A DNA stretch of 42,201 bases, taken from a virus. Numbering within the stretch: the stretch's first letter is position 1; each line of letters starts with the position of its first letter. The position numbers and the translations under genes were made by a program. The stretch is from positions 1 through 42,201 of the IMG/VR virus record IMGVR_UViG_3300020034_000039, one strand, 5' to 3'. Under the pieces are notes generated by a model. The model was given only the letters and a program-made list of their open reading frames with translations, was not told where the DNA came from and made no database searches. Below are positions 13,091-21,196 of the stretch, one piece after another.

Positions 13091-13851
13091 CACAGATACC
13101 AAGTCCCTGCGCTGATTGGATAAAGGTTACTGGTGGCCATCACGAAGGTCTGCACCGTCCTGCTGTTGGGGTTGGGATTGATCGGTGTCGCGTTCACTAA
13201 ATTCGTTGGCCATGCGAACAGATGACCACCTGCCGCGTCCTGCTGGATGATGAAGGTGTAGAGATTGCCCGATACAGTGTCGGGCGCGGTAGAACTGGTC
13301 ACGTCACCTGTGAGGGTGACTCGAAACGCGGTATACACATCGCCGGGAAATTCCATAGTCTGACTCCACGGCAAAACAAGCAATTGATTCGTGACGAGCG
13401 GCGGCAAGGGCGGCGGCGGCTGGTTGGGGTCATAGGGCTGCAACTCGCCCAGGTTTACTTGCGAGCCTGCCGGAATGATGTAGGCAACTGTCTGCAAGAT
13501 GTCGCCGTTCTCATCCGCGAAGGTCACAGCATAATAGGTTCCAACTGGGTCAATGCCCGAGTTGCCGATGAGGTAGGTGGAGAAAAATCCTCCGCCTTCG
13601 TCGGTTGCTTCTTCCGTTGCCTTGGCTATAAATCCGGTGTCGATGATGCGCGGGATTTGGCTTCCGAATCCGGCCAACTGGAACGTCACTGAGCCTATAA
13701 CCGGAGTAAGCATCTGCGCTGCCGGGAACATTGGCGCACTCAGAACGTTGTACGTGTTTAAAAATACCTGCGATGCGCTTGGAGGTACGGGCACGGGTGT
13801 TGCTGTTGCCTTTGGCTCCTTTTCCATTCTCTTTGGTAATCCATTCGGCAT
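13090..13851 (-). CDS. Tail/fibre-associated protein, 253 aa
   Basis: The product has a basic, Pro-rich N-terminus, a central beta domain ending in a polyproline stretch (QPPPPLPPL), and a C-terminal domain shared with the next protein. The Pro linker between two beta domains is typical of modular appendage proteins. GAGGT lies 8 bp before ATG 13851. It sits between the lysis genes and the fibre. No enzymatic motif is visible. Tail-appendage role is inferred from composition and context. Confidence 0.6.
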   Translation of the reverse strand: MPNGLPKRMEKEPKATATPVPVPPSASQVFLNTYNVLSAPMFPAAQMLTPVIGSVTFQLAGFGSQIPRIIDTGFIAKATEEATDEGGGFFSTYLIGNSGIDPVGTYYAVTFADENGDILQTVAYIIPAGSQVNLGELQPYDPNQPPPPLPPLVTNQLLVLPWSQTMEFPGDVYTAFRVTLTGDVTSSTAPDTVSGNLYTFIIQQDAAGGHLFAWPTNLVNATPINPNPNSRTVQTFVMATSNLYPISAGTWYL

Positions 13852-13860
13852 CGCTTTACC

Positions 13861-14286
13861 TCACGCAAAAAAATCTATCTGTCCCACCTTGGCTATGCGC
13901 GGGTGGCTTTCAAGGTCGCTCAAAATGTTCTCTTTGAACCACGGCTGATTGATGTTGTGCAACACGGCATAGTAGAGCGATTTGTAATCTTCGTTATTCA
14001 CGTCGCCATCATCGGCGGTTCCGTAATACACGTCATCGATACTCAACAAAATTTGCCGGAATAGTGGGTCTCGCGGGTTGATTGCCGGAGGGTTTTCCTT
14101 AGTCGTTCCAACGTACTCCGGCGCGGTCTCGATCACCTTCATCCAATCGCCTCCATGCCATCCCGCGTCCACGCGATTCTTCAACACCTGGGCTACGGCT
14201 AACACTGCGGTTGCCGCGCCTTCGCTGTACGCCTCGTTGACCGCGAATTGAACGAGCTGGCCCTTGATGTAGTTCTCATACGTCAT
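13861..14286 (-). CDS. SleB-like cell-wall hydrolase, 141 aa
   Basis: ATG 14286 (GGGAGAAA upstream, ATGA overlap with the zinc-ribbon gene) starts a protein whose first half reads FAVNEAYSEGAATAVLAVAQ and VLKNRVDAGW. This fits the SleB/hydrolase_2 pattern in which a catalytic Glu in an early helix is followed by an AVA...NRV helix. Such enzymes are lytic transglycosylases that open peptidoglycan. It may act during entry as a virion enzyme or assist lysis alongside the GH108 endolysin encoded just upstream. The pattern match is short, so moderate confidence. Confidence 0.6.
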   Translation of the reverse strand: MTYENYIKGQLVQFAVNEAYSEGAATAVLAVAQVLKNRVDAGWHGGDWMKVIETAPEYVGTTKENPPAINPRDPLFRQILLSIDDVYYGTADDGDVNNEDYKSLYYAVLHNINQPWFKENILSDLESHPRIAKVGQIDFFA

Positions 14287-14423
14287 GCTTGTTTCTCCCA
14301 AACTTTTAGGGCATAGCAACAATTTATGCAGAGCTTCTCTAGGTTCACTGGATCAAAAAAAGTTCCGCTGCATGGCATCCCACATTTTTTGCAGGACACA
14401 ATTGGATTGGCTTGTTCATTCAT
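14283..14423 (-). CDS. Mini zinc-ribbon protein, 46 aa
   Basis: This ORF fits exactly between endolysin and hydrolase with ATGA overlaps at both ends. It encodes CKKCGMPC and a second CINCC cluster 20 residues later, a compact zinc ribbon. The product is too small for enzymatic function. It may be a regulator or structural clip in the lysis cassette. The double coupling makes it very likely to be translated. Confidence 0.72.
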   Translation of the reverse strand: MNEQANPIVSCKKCGMPCSGTFFDPVNLEKLCINCCYALKVWEKQA

Positions 14424-14953
14424 AGCTGTACTCGATTCTTCACCCATCCAAAGATGAAGCTTTCGTTGGCGCGGCGGCTCTCAGTGATCGCAAGGTAGCG
14501 GTCGCCCTGGGTGCAGTTGATCGCCTTCAGCAAAACCTCTTCGCCGTCCTTGCCTCGCGCCTTGATGAAGGTGTCAAGGGCTTGGCGGGTGCGCGGCCCT
14601 GTGATTCCGTCAACGGTCAGCTCCGGCTCTCTGCGATTGAAGGCGTTCAACCAACGTTGCAACGTTCGTCCTGCGAAGCCCGGTCCCATGTTTACCCCCA
14701 TGTCGGTGAGCTTCACGGCGATGGGCATGGAGGCAAGCGCGAGCTGTGCGAATCCCGGCTTGTGCCAGTAGTCGGCCTTGAGGATGCGGATAGCTTCGTC
14801 GCGAGGAAGGTCGCGCATGTGGCCCATGTATCCGTTGTCTCGGGCTACGCGCTCGGTGATGCCCCAATTCGTCGCGCCTCCCCGGTCGTCAGGATGGTCA
14901 ACGAATCCGCCTTCCTTGCCGAGTATTTCTTCGATGATGGTGTCGAGTGTCAT
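14420..14953 (-). CDS. Endolysin, GH108 N-acetylmuramidase
   Basis: The N-terminus has the glycoside hydrolase 108 motif KEGGFVDHPDDRGGATNWGI, in which Glu14 is the expected catalytic residue. The C-terminal half (about 95-177) matches the peptidoglycan-binding domain that accompanies this family (VDGITGPRTRQALDTF). Full length is 177 aa, usual for the family. It has no signal peptide, so it needs a holin to reach the wall. AAGGAG lies 6 bp before the ATG. Neighbours are a second wall hydrolase and mini membrane proteins. Confidence 0.9.
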   Translation of the reverse strand: MTLDTIIEEILGKEGGFVDHPDDRGGATNWGITERVARDNGYMGHMRDLPRDEAIRILKADYWHKPGFAQLALASMPIAVKLTDMGVNMGPGFAGRTLQRWLNAFNRREPELTVDGITGPRTRQALDTFIKARGKDGEEVLLKAINCTQGDRYLAITESRRANESFIFGWVKNRVQL

Positions 14954-15276
14954 TGCGCTCCTTCCCCTCGGAGAAGCGCTGCTACACTGGCAGAAGCTCC
15001 TTTCCGAGTGCGAGCACGGCTTAAAGATCGAACCGATCTTGAGACCGGGCTAACGGTCTTCAAGATCGGGACGAGGAAAGGAGACTGCAATGTGAAGAGA
15101 CGGGTTGTTAACTTCTCTTGGCTGCGGGTACGAATCCGGGTTCCTATCGACTGGAGACTCGTACTAGCAGTTACAGCATTGGTTAAGGTTCTACTCTCGT
15201 AGAGCCTCACCCCTGCCGGGGGTTCGCATCCCTCGGTAGGACTCTTAAACGATATCATGCCCCCTGAAATTCTCAT
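14950..15276 (-). CDS. Doubtful bridging ORF, 108 aa
   Basis: The frame starts with ATGA overlap at 15276 and ends with ATGA overlap at 14953, as a coupled gene would. The protein is Ser/Thr/Arg-rich with no recognisable fold (LTNAVTASTSLQS, then RSVRSLSRARTRKGASASV) and no good ribosome site. On the opposite strand lies a better-supported mini gene with hairpins. The same situation recurs at 24470-24754. I think the antisense plus-strand module is the functional element and this frame is open partly as its mirror, but the double overlap keeps it possible. Confidence 0.3.
   Translation of the reverse strand: MRISGGMISFKSPTEGCEPPAGVRLYESRTLTNAVTASTSLQSIGTRIRTRSQEKLTTRLFTLQSPFLVPILKTVSPVSRSVRSLSRARTRKGASASVAALLRGEGAQ
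15092..15202 (+). CDS. Antisense mini ORF, basic hydrophobic peptide, 36 aa
   Basis: GTG 15092 has AAAGGAG 8 bp upstream on the plus strand, opposite to all neighbouring late genes. The peptide has an Arg-rich amphipathic first half (VKRRVVNFSWLRVRIRV) and a hydrophobic end, WRLVLAVTALVKVLLS. The end resembles the plus-strand peptide at 24597-24686 (KIAVTLVALLRLL). Hairpins precede it (15024-15040, 15041-15061) and follow it (15187-15206, 15212-15240). The set looks like a small autonomous module inserted in the late operon. The peptide could be a membrane-active or toxin-like product. Function unknown. Confidence 0.5.
   Translation: MKRRVVNFSWLRVRIRVPIDWRLVLAVTALVKVLLS
15187..15240 (+). terminator. 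Tandem hairpins closing the 15.1-kb antisense module
   Basis: Hairpin one pairs 15187-15194 with 15199-15206 (8 bp, one G-T pair, loop TCTC) and includes the stop codon. Hairpin two pairs 15212-15222 with 15230-15240 (11 bp, two G-T pairs, 7-nt loop TTCGCAT). Only ACTCTT follows, so termination would be weak. The second loop looks like a tRNA T-loop, but no tRNA can be folded around it. Confidence 0.5.
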
Positions 15277-16001
15277 TGCACAAGTCCCTTCCTGATGGCG
15301 CGGTGGCTCTGGAGTTGTTGGCGATAGAGTTCGCTGGCGGGGTTGAGGACAACTGGCCCAAAGGCGCGGTCTACTTCTTCCTCGGTGATGATGTTTTTTA
15401 GAATCATTTGCAATAGAGCTGTGCGCCATCCGCGATACTTTTCCGCGATGGGTACGTTCCACTGATTGAAATGCATCACGCTCCACTCAGGGCCGCAAGG
15501 GTACTGAAGCGAGGACAAAAGCTTCACGCGGCGGGTCTCGGTTCTCTCATCCTTCACCCATCCGAATATGCCGATGCGTCCCTTTACGGCTTCATCGCCA
15601 AGCCAGATGCGGCCAACGTCGCGGGGCTTCTTCACCTGAACGGGTAAGCCTGTCACGTCGTCGGGCATGGTGACGTAGTACATGGGGGCTTCGATCCGCG
15701 CATCGACTCCGGCGCGTTGCAGCTTCCGCATCACGTCATGGGGGTGCAGGATGTTGACGACACGGCGTTCGACATTCTCCCTGCCCTGCCATCGTTCCTG
15801 GCCCTTCCAGCGCGCCTTAGCGGATACAGCATAGGCTTTGATGTAAGCCTTCTCTAGTGCCTCTTCCATCTGCGGCGTGGAGTCGCCGTCTTTCGCAAGG
15901 GAGTTGTAGTAGTCCTGGGCCTCCTGCGAGATAGACAACTCCTCGTCGTAGCTGGTGGTGACGCGCGGGAAGTTGGAATAAATCTGTCCGGCTTCGCGCA
16001 T
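15273..16001 (-). CDS. Unknown virion-module protein, 242 aa
   Basis: This 242-aa protein has mixed alpha/beta composition, with a charged helical N-terminal half and a C-terminal half containing VGRIWLGDEAVKGRIGIFGWVKDE. I do not recognise a family. It lies between the big internal virion proteins and the lysis cassette, and its ATG follows TAA of the small basic protein. In podophages this region often encodes minor tail or ejection-associated proteins. That role is inference from position. Confidence 0.6.
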   Translation of the reverse strand: MREAGQIYSNFPRVTTSYDEELSISQEAQDYYNSLAKDGDSTPQMEEALEKAYIKAYAVSAKARWKGQERWQGRENVERRVVNILHPHDVMRKLQRAGVDARIEAPMYYVTMPDDVTGLPVQVKKPRDVGRIWLGDEAVKGRIGIFGWVKDERTETRRVKLLSSLQYPCGPEWSVMHFNQWNVPIAEKYRGWRTALLQMILKNIITEEEVDRAFGPVVLNPASELYRQQLQSHRAIRKGLVQ

Positions 16002-16139
16002 TTACCTTCTCCTCTTACCGGGCTTGAGTCCCTTCATGTGCAGAGCTTTCCCGGTGGCTCCCATGCTCTTTCCGTTGGGTTCTGGTTTGACTGCGCGAAC
16101 CTTCTGCGTCCTCGGCTTCGGTCTCGTAATCCATGCCAT
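16002..16139 (-). CDS. Small very basic protein, 45 aa
   Basis: ATG 16139 with AGGAGGA upstream begins a Lys/Arg/Pro-rich peptide (MAWITRPKPRTQKVRAVKPE, ending GLKPGKRRR). The longer frame to 16289 would overlap the upstream gene and is rejected. It may be a DNA-associated or ejected virion peptide. No known family. It is coupled to 15273-16001 (TAA ATG). Confidence 0.65.
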   Translation of the reverse strand: MAWITRPKPRTQKVRAVKPEPNGKSMGATGKALHMKGLKPGKRRR

Positions 16140-16179
16140 TGTGCTTCCTCCTATGAAATCCATTTGGTTGTGTTCTCTC

Positions 16180-18708
16180 CTATTGTGGTGGTGGCGGTGG
16201 CGTCCTGCGCATAAACGCTGCTGCCAATAGCGGCCCTGCGATGCGCGGTGCAACGCCATTTCTAACTGCATAAATGAAGCTCTTGGCAAACACCGGGTCG
16301 CTGGCGATTCTTTGCGTGAGATGGCTTATCGTTCCGCTCACGGCTCCGGCTGTGGCCGCGCCTCCCAACGCTCCTACTCCTGCTCCTATTGCATGGCCTA
16401 GCCCATAACCCAGATAGCCTCCCGCAATTCCGCCTATGCCGTAGTGGTGGCGGCTCATCGCCCTTTGTATGCTGTGCAGCAAATCTCCCGTCGCTTGCTG
16501 CCGTGTGGAGTTGTCGAAAAGCTGCCCGATCTGTTTTGAGTTCAATATGCCTTCGCGTCCAATGGTGCGCTCCAGCACTTCGCGGTTCGTTCCCTTGTTG
16601 AGGAAGTTTTCTATCTGCTGGTTAAAGCCCTCGCTGGGGTCGAATATGCGCTGAAGGTTTTGTCCTCCCGCTGCGGCATCGGTAACATCGGCGCGGGTTA
16701 TGCCATTGAAATGCGATTGAATCAGGCTGTCATAGTTGCCCAATACCATACCGTCCTGATACCCGGCGCGGTGATAGTCCCATTCTGGAGAACTGAGCTG
16801 AGTTCGATGTTGGTTAAAGAGATTTTCCTGTGCTGTCTGGTTGTCTGAAAGCTGCTCTGCAAGTGCGGCCCGGTCTCCGGTGCGTCCCGCGCTGCGGAGT
16901 GCGCTCTGTAATGCCTTCTCCTGATTGCGTAGCTCCTGAAATCTTCCATTGCTGACTTCATTTGCTCTTGTCCAAAAAACTCCGTTCTCTCCTTTGAGTT
17001 GTTGCGCTGCATCTGCCAGACTGCCTGTATTCGCTACGGCATCAGCAACATTGGGTGCATCAAAATGCGGCTGGGCTGCTGCAAAGTCGTCCTGTCCGCG
17101 CTGCTGTCCCGCTGCATAGTTCTGCATCCCTCGGCTCTGGCTGGCGGCTTCGTCATCGAAGCTTCGAAGCTGTTCGCTTATGTCTGAGTGTGCGTTCTGG
17201 ATGGCTTGCCGCTGGCGCGTTCCCATGTCATCCCAGATAGCAGGGTCGCTCATTATGTTTTCGTACTGGCCTTGCTGTGCTCTCGCCCTGGCGATGCTCA
17301 TTTGCTGTCCGTCGCTGCCGAGAATGAGATTGCCTCCACCTGTGCGCTCCATCGTGGCCGGGGTGATTATCTCCGGCTGTCGATAGAGTTCCGCTCGCGC
17401 CTGTTGTATGGTCTCCGGCCCTGTCACGGCTCGCGTTGGTATACCTCGCGCCTGATCCAGTCTTTGCTGTGCCGGGGTGCGGGTGTCGGGTGATACCTGC
17501 GGCTCTATCACTCGCGGCGGTACAGCCTGAACCTGCGTTCCTGCCTGTTGTGCGGCGTCTTCCACGCTCTGTCCCGGTGCGGTCACTTCGGGGGCTTGGC
17601 CTCCTGTTGGCTGGAAGTTGGGATTTGGTACGGTCTCGGTTCCCGAGTATTGCGTCGAGGTAGGCGCAAACGTCGGCGGTCCTGCAACGTCTGTCGGCTC
17701 TGCCGCTGGTCCCACTGTGAATGTTGCTGGTGGCTGCTCTGGCGCTGGAAGTATTCTCGATGCATCTGTGATGGGTGTGGGCGCGGCTGGGGCTGCGGCT
17801 GGGGCTGCGTCCTGTATGGCGGCTCTGGCTGCAAGGTTTCGGTTGAGCGATCTTGCAACGGCGCGTTGGGCCATGTTGCCCAATGCTTCGTCTACGGCTC
17901 CGGTCGCGGCGTCGGGTGCGCCTCCTTCCAGTGGACGTAGATTTAGTTCTGTTCCTCCCGGCCTCGTGGGGAAGTCCGCGCCTTCTATAGGTGTAACTGT
18001 CGGTGCTTTTCCTTCGGCTGCGCTGCCCATCCCACGGAAAGCTCCCTCCAGTGCGCCTCCGACAAGTGCTTGCGTTCCTGCGCTTGCCAATGCCTCTTTC
18101 GCGGTTCCTCCATGTGCTAGGGTCTGCGCTCCCTGCACAGTTCCCTGTGTCGCCATCGTTCCCAGCGTTCCGGCTATATCTGGGTGTGTAGCTATGGCCT
18201 TGGCTAACCATGGCATCTTTTCCAGTAGCTTTACGTTCTGGCCGATCTTCACCATGCGCTCGCCCTGGCTCAGTGCCTTCAACTCGCCCTCACCTACCAT
18301 CCATTCCGCCATCGTTTCGATTGCGGCTCCGGTTGTCCCTGCCGTGGTGTCGCCTGAATCGGTCGGCTTGATGGGTTGCGCGGCCTGAGCTGCGTATCGT
18401 GCCGTGGTTGCGTCAAGGTCGGTGTTTCTGCTGAGGAACGATCCAACACCGGGAATGTTCTGGATTACTTTTCCAACTGTGGCGGGAACCTGTGCGAAAG
18501 ATCGGTCTGCGCCTTGCTCCGCTTGCGTGAACTGCTGCCCCAATTCATGCAGTGATGAGCGAAGGTTCGACATCACGGATGGCTGCGTGGTGTCGGGGAT
18601 AAAGTCGGGAATAAAGTCAGGATTGTTCCCTGTCCCGCTGCTGGCTGTTGAAGGCGGCGGGGGTGCGGTATCGGGAATGAAATCGGGTTGTGCCATATTT
18701 GGCGTCAT
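16180..18708 (-). CDS. Large internal virion (ejection) protein, 842 aa
   Basis: The N-terminus has a repeated PDFIPD motif (PDFIPDTAPP near residue 8 and PDFIPDFIPDTTQ near 29). The body is Ala/Gln/Gly-rich, with long helical regions and low-complexity Pro/Ala/Thr stretches. The C-terminus has Gly-rich hydrophobic segments (GIGGIAGGYLGYGLGHAIG and AGVGALGGAATAGAV) that could insert into membranes, and a poly-Pro end. Such composition and size fit podovirus ejection proteins that form a channel for DNA across the cell envelope. The start ATG 18708 overlaps the preceding stop. No lytic transglycosylase motif is evident. Confidence 0.7.
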   Translation of the reverse strand: MTPNMAQPDFIPDTAPPPPSTASSGTGNNPDFIPDFIPDTTQPSVMSNLRSSLHELGQQFTQAEQGADRSFAQVPATVGKVIQNIPGVGSFLSRNTDLDATTARYAAQAAQPIKPTDSGDTTAGTTGAAIETMAEWMVGEGELKALSQGERMVKIGQNVKLLEKMPWLAKAIATHPDIAGTLGTMATQGTVQGAQTLAHGGTAKEALASAGTQALVGGALEGAFRGMGSAAEGKAPTVTPIEGADFPTRPGGTELNLRPLEGGAPDAATGAVDEALGNMAQRAVARSLNRNLAARAAIQDAAPAAAPAAPTPITDASRILPAPEQPPATFTVGPAAEPTDVAGPPTFAPTSTQYSGTETVPNPNFQPTGGQAPEVTAPGQSVEDAAQQAGTQVQAVPPRVIEPQVSPDTRTPAQQRLDQARGIPTRAVTGPETIQQARAELYRQPEIITPATMERTGGGNLILGSDGQQMSIARARAQQGQYENIMSDPAIWDDMGTRQRQAIQNAHSDISEQLRSFDDEAASQSRGMQNYAAGQQRGQDDFAAAQPHFDAPNVADAVANTGSLADAAQQLKGENGVFWTRANEVSNGRFQELRNQEKALQSALRSAGRTGDRAALAEQLSDNQTAQENLFNQHRTQLSSPEWDYHRAGYQDGMVLGNYDSLIQSHFNGITRADVTDAAAGGQNLQRIFDPSEGFNQQIENFLNKGTNREVLERTIGREGILNSKQIGQLFDNSTRQQATGDLLHSIQRAMSRHHYGIGGIAGGYLGYGLGHAIGAGVGALGGAATAGAVSGTISHLTQRIASDPVFAKSFIYAVRNGVAPRIAGPLLAAAFMRRTPPPPPQ

Positions 18709-20567
18709 TGCCTATACCATCCCCTTCCCTGCGGCCCTACGCCGAAGTTATAGCCGGGGCGTGTCTGTCCCGCTGGCGGCGTCATCGGCGTGAATCCTTG
18801 TATTGCTGCCTGTCCTGTATTACCTGTTGCTGGCTGTGCCGGGTTCGCGGCGGCTGGCGGCTGCGCTGTGGCTCCCGGTGCTTTGGCTATCGCTCTCGCT
18901 CTGGCGGCGGTGTTGGGTCCAACTGGATCGCCATAATGGCGATAGTTGTCCTCTTCATCTATGAAGGTCTGTACAGAGTTCATTTGCCCCTGGGTGTATG
19001 CCTTCACTGCTGCGGGACCATTTTTAAAGTGATTCAGAACGCCATCATGGATGCCTTCGACTAGCCCGGCTGCGCGTGATCCATGCGCTCCCGCCGATGC
19101 TATGGCTAACTGGTCAACGGCTCCGTCTAAAGCTGCTAGGTCTGGATCGTTGGTTCCGGCTACCTTCTGCTGCCAGTTGGTTCCGAGGCTGTTAATGGTT
19201 CCTACAAGGTCCGGTCGCCGCGTCACGATGTCGTTAATGATTTGCCCGTTGTGCTGGATGTTGCGTGAGAGTCGCGCTGCTTTAGCGGCGTCGGCTGTTA
19301 TCACTCCAATTTTTTTAATGTTGATACCGGGTGTGCCGGGGTCGAAGTTTGATACAGGGGGATGGTTAGGATCGTCTATCGGCTGCGGCGTTCCTCCCGG
19401 CAATCCCGGCAATCCCGCTCTTGCCTTGGCCGCGTTCGCTCTGGCTTCTTCTCCTCTTCCTTGGGCCTCTCCTATCTGAGCTTGAACGAGTGGGGCTTTC
19501 TGCGTGGCCTCGGTCGCGGCTGTATTCGCTCGCGTCTGCGCGGCTCCTGCGGTTGTAGCTGCTGCCTGGGCTGCGGCAATCTGCTTTTGAACGCCGTTGT
19601 TATGCGTCCATATCGCCATCTCTCGGGTCGTATGATCGCCAATCGTTGTCGAATTAGCGTCAATATGCAAGGGATTTTCTATTGTTTTGGTGGGGTCTTT
19701 TGGATCGACATTCAGAACGGTAGTATCCCAATCCTTGTCATATTTCTGCTTGGCTTTGTCTGCCGTGATCGACCATCCGCTGACGCCTCCATCTGCGTTT
19801 CCATCTGGCATCGTCACTAATACGCTGCCATCTTTTCCCAAGTGGGCATCTACCGCGAGCGGGTTGGTGACGCCATAGGCGGCAAGCTGTTTCAAATCCT
19901 TGACGTTCGTGAACAGCGGCGTTGCCCCCATATCGGTCATTTTTTTTGTGAAGTCCACCATGTAATCGGCTTGCTTCTGGTTCCACTCCGTGGCCATGTG
20001 GTCGTTATCCCACGCTCCGGCTACCACTTGCTGATTAAGCCGGGCGTTTTGAGCGGCGCGAAGCTGCTGCTGGCTCATGTTCGCGGCTTCATTGTTGGCT
20101 GCATCAAGCTGCTGTTGAGGGAGTTTTTCTCCATATGCGGCTCCTGCGGCTACGGCTTTGGCGGCTCCTCCTGGGCCTTGTCCTGCTGCGAGTCCTCGTG
20201 CAGCTCCTCCGAGTGCGGCGGCGGCTACCCTGCCCCATTTCTCTCCGGTGGTAGATGGGTTGTGTTCGACCGATATGCTTCCATCGGGGTGTTTGGTGGC
20301 CACAATTGTCTTGTCGCCCCCAAGGATCGTTCCCACCGAATCGAGGATGCGACTAAGCCAGTTTTGATGGACGGCTCCGGCTGCTACTTCGGGATCGGCT
20401 GGAACCTCTGAGGGCGCAATGCTGCCCATAGGAGTCGGCATATCCGTTCCGGTAGCGGGTGCGGCGATGGCCGTGGGAACCCCTGTTGCGTCTCCTGTTG
20501 GCGCTACTGCTGCGAGGTTCGCCGGGATGTCTGGAGTTCCTAATGCGTCGGCTGCTGGGTCTGCCAT
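18705..20567 (-). CDS. Internal virion protein, 620 aa
   Basis: ATG 20567 has AGGAGG upstream. The product is Ala/Pro-rich at both ends, with a long alpha-helical, Gln/Ala-rich middle (KQIAAAQAAATTAGAAQTR and similar), a short Gly/Ala hydrophobic stretch (AAAALGGAARGLAAG) near 115 and no enzymatic motif. With 16180-18708 it forms a pair of large ejection-type proteins next to the tail genes, as in other podophages. The function is inferred from composition, size and order. Confidence 0.65.
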   Translation of the reverse strand: MADPAADALGTPDIPANLAAVAPTGDATGVPTAIAAPATGTDMPTPMGSIAPSEVPADPEVAAGAVHQNWLSRILDSVGTILGGDKTIVATKHPDGSISVEHNPSTTGEKWGRVAAAALGGAARGLAAGQGPGGAAKAVAAGAAYGEKLPQQQLDAANNEAANMSQQQLRAAQNARLNQQVVAGAWDNDHMATEWNQKQADYMVDFTKKMTDMGATPLFTNVKDLKQLAAYGVTNPLAVDAHLGKDGSVLVTMPDGNADGGVSGWSITADKAKQKYDKDWDTTVLNVDPKDPTKTIENPLHIDANSTTIGDHTTREMAIWTHNNGVQKQIAAAQAAATTAGAAQTRANTAATEATQKAPLVQAQIGEAQGRGEEARANAAKARAGLPGLPGGTPQPIDDPNHPPVSNFDPGTPGINIKKIGVITADAAKAARLSRNIQHNGQIINDIVTRRPDLVGTINSLGTNWQQKVAGTNDPDLAALDGAVDQLAIASAGAHGSRAAGLVEGIHDGVLNHFKNGPAAVKAYTQGQMNSVQTFIDEEDNYRHYGDPVGPNTAARARAIAKAPGATAQPPAAANPAQPATGNTGQAAIQGFTPMTPPAGQTRPGYNFGVGPQGRGWYRQ

Positions 20568-20576
20568 AAATCCTCC

Positions 20577-21191
20577 CTACAACTTGCTGAGTCCGATTCC
20601 TCCAGCCATACCCGCTGCGGAACCCAAGGCGCCAAAGGCGGCGTTCCAAGGGCTGTTGGAGGCGGCTGCGATGGCTGCGGCGGAGGTTGACGCGGCTGTT
20701 CCGGCTCCGGTCGCGCTGGTGCTGTAGCTGGTCGGGCTTAAAAGTCCCGCTGTCGAACCCAATATCCCCGCCGCTTGCTGCCAGTTTTGATACCCCTGCG
20801 CGTAGTTCGCTTGGGTAATCGTGTTTTGGCCCGACGCCCTTTGAGCTGCGGCTTGGTTCGTATTTTGCGCGAGAAGGGTGGAATCAACGCTTGAAGGTAG
20901 GAGCGTATTACCACCTCCACGCGCTGCAAGTATGTCAGCGGTGGCTTTTTGGGCTTGGGCATAGTCGGTCGCAACGCCTTCCGTGTTCTGGGTCTCCAAA
21001 GCGTTCTCTTCTGAGGGCGAAAATCCGGTCTGGCTCGGCCCTGCCTGAAGGATCGGGGTAAAGGCTGCGGTCAAGGCTCCGGTGATCGCCTGATTCTCCC
21101 CAAAGATGGTGCTGTATTGCTGGGTGAGGTTCGTGTAAAACTCCTGTTGCTCATTCGTAATGTCAGTTTGCTGTTGATTTGCTCCGCACAT
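20577..21191 (-). CDS. Virion protein, Gln/Ala-rich, 204 aa
   Basis: ATG 21191 follows GGGAAGGG; an upstream ATG at 21251 would overlap the acetyltransferase-like gene and is rejected. The N-terminal 60 residues are helical (TDITNEQQEFYTNLTQQYS), the middle is Gln/Asn/Ala-rich, and the C-terminus is a Gly/Ala hydrophobic stretch (AAFGALGSAAGMAGGIGLSKL). This is the third and smallest of the ejection-type proteins in a row, typical of podophage internal protein sets. Confidence 0.6.
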   Translation of the reverse strand: MCGANQQQTDITNEQQEFYTNLTQQYSTIFGENQAITGALTAAFTPILQAGPSQTGFSPSEENALETQNTEGVATDYAQAQKATADILAARGGGNTLLPSSVDSTLLAQNTNQAAAQRASGQNTITQANYAQGYQNWQQAAGILGSTAGLLSPTSYSTSATGAGTAASTSAAAIAAASNSPWNAAFGALGSAAGMAGGIGLSKL

Positions 21192-21196
21192 GACCG

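Noticed and set aside
15142-15241. Possible plus-strand tRNA (TCCTATC/GGTAGGA acceptor-like pairing with a T-arm-like loop TTCGCAT)
   Set aside because: The D-loop lacks GG, no 7-nt anticodon loop can be formed, the 100-nt span is too long, and the region is better explained by the mini ORF with hairpins.
17228-18211. 327-codon minus-strand ORF rich in Arg, Ser and Thr
   Set aside because: It lies wholly within the 842-aa internal protein gene in another frame, with shadow-like composition and no ribosome site.
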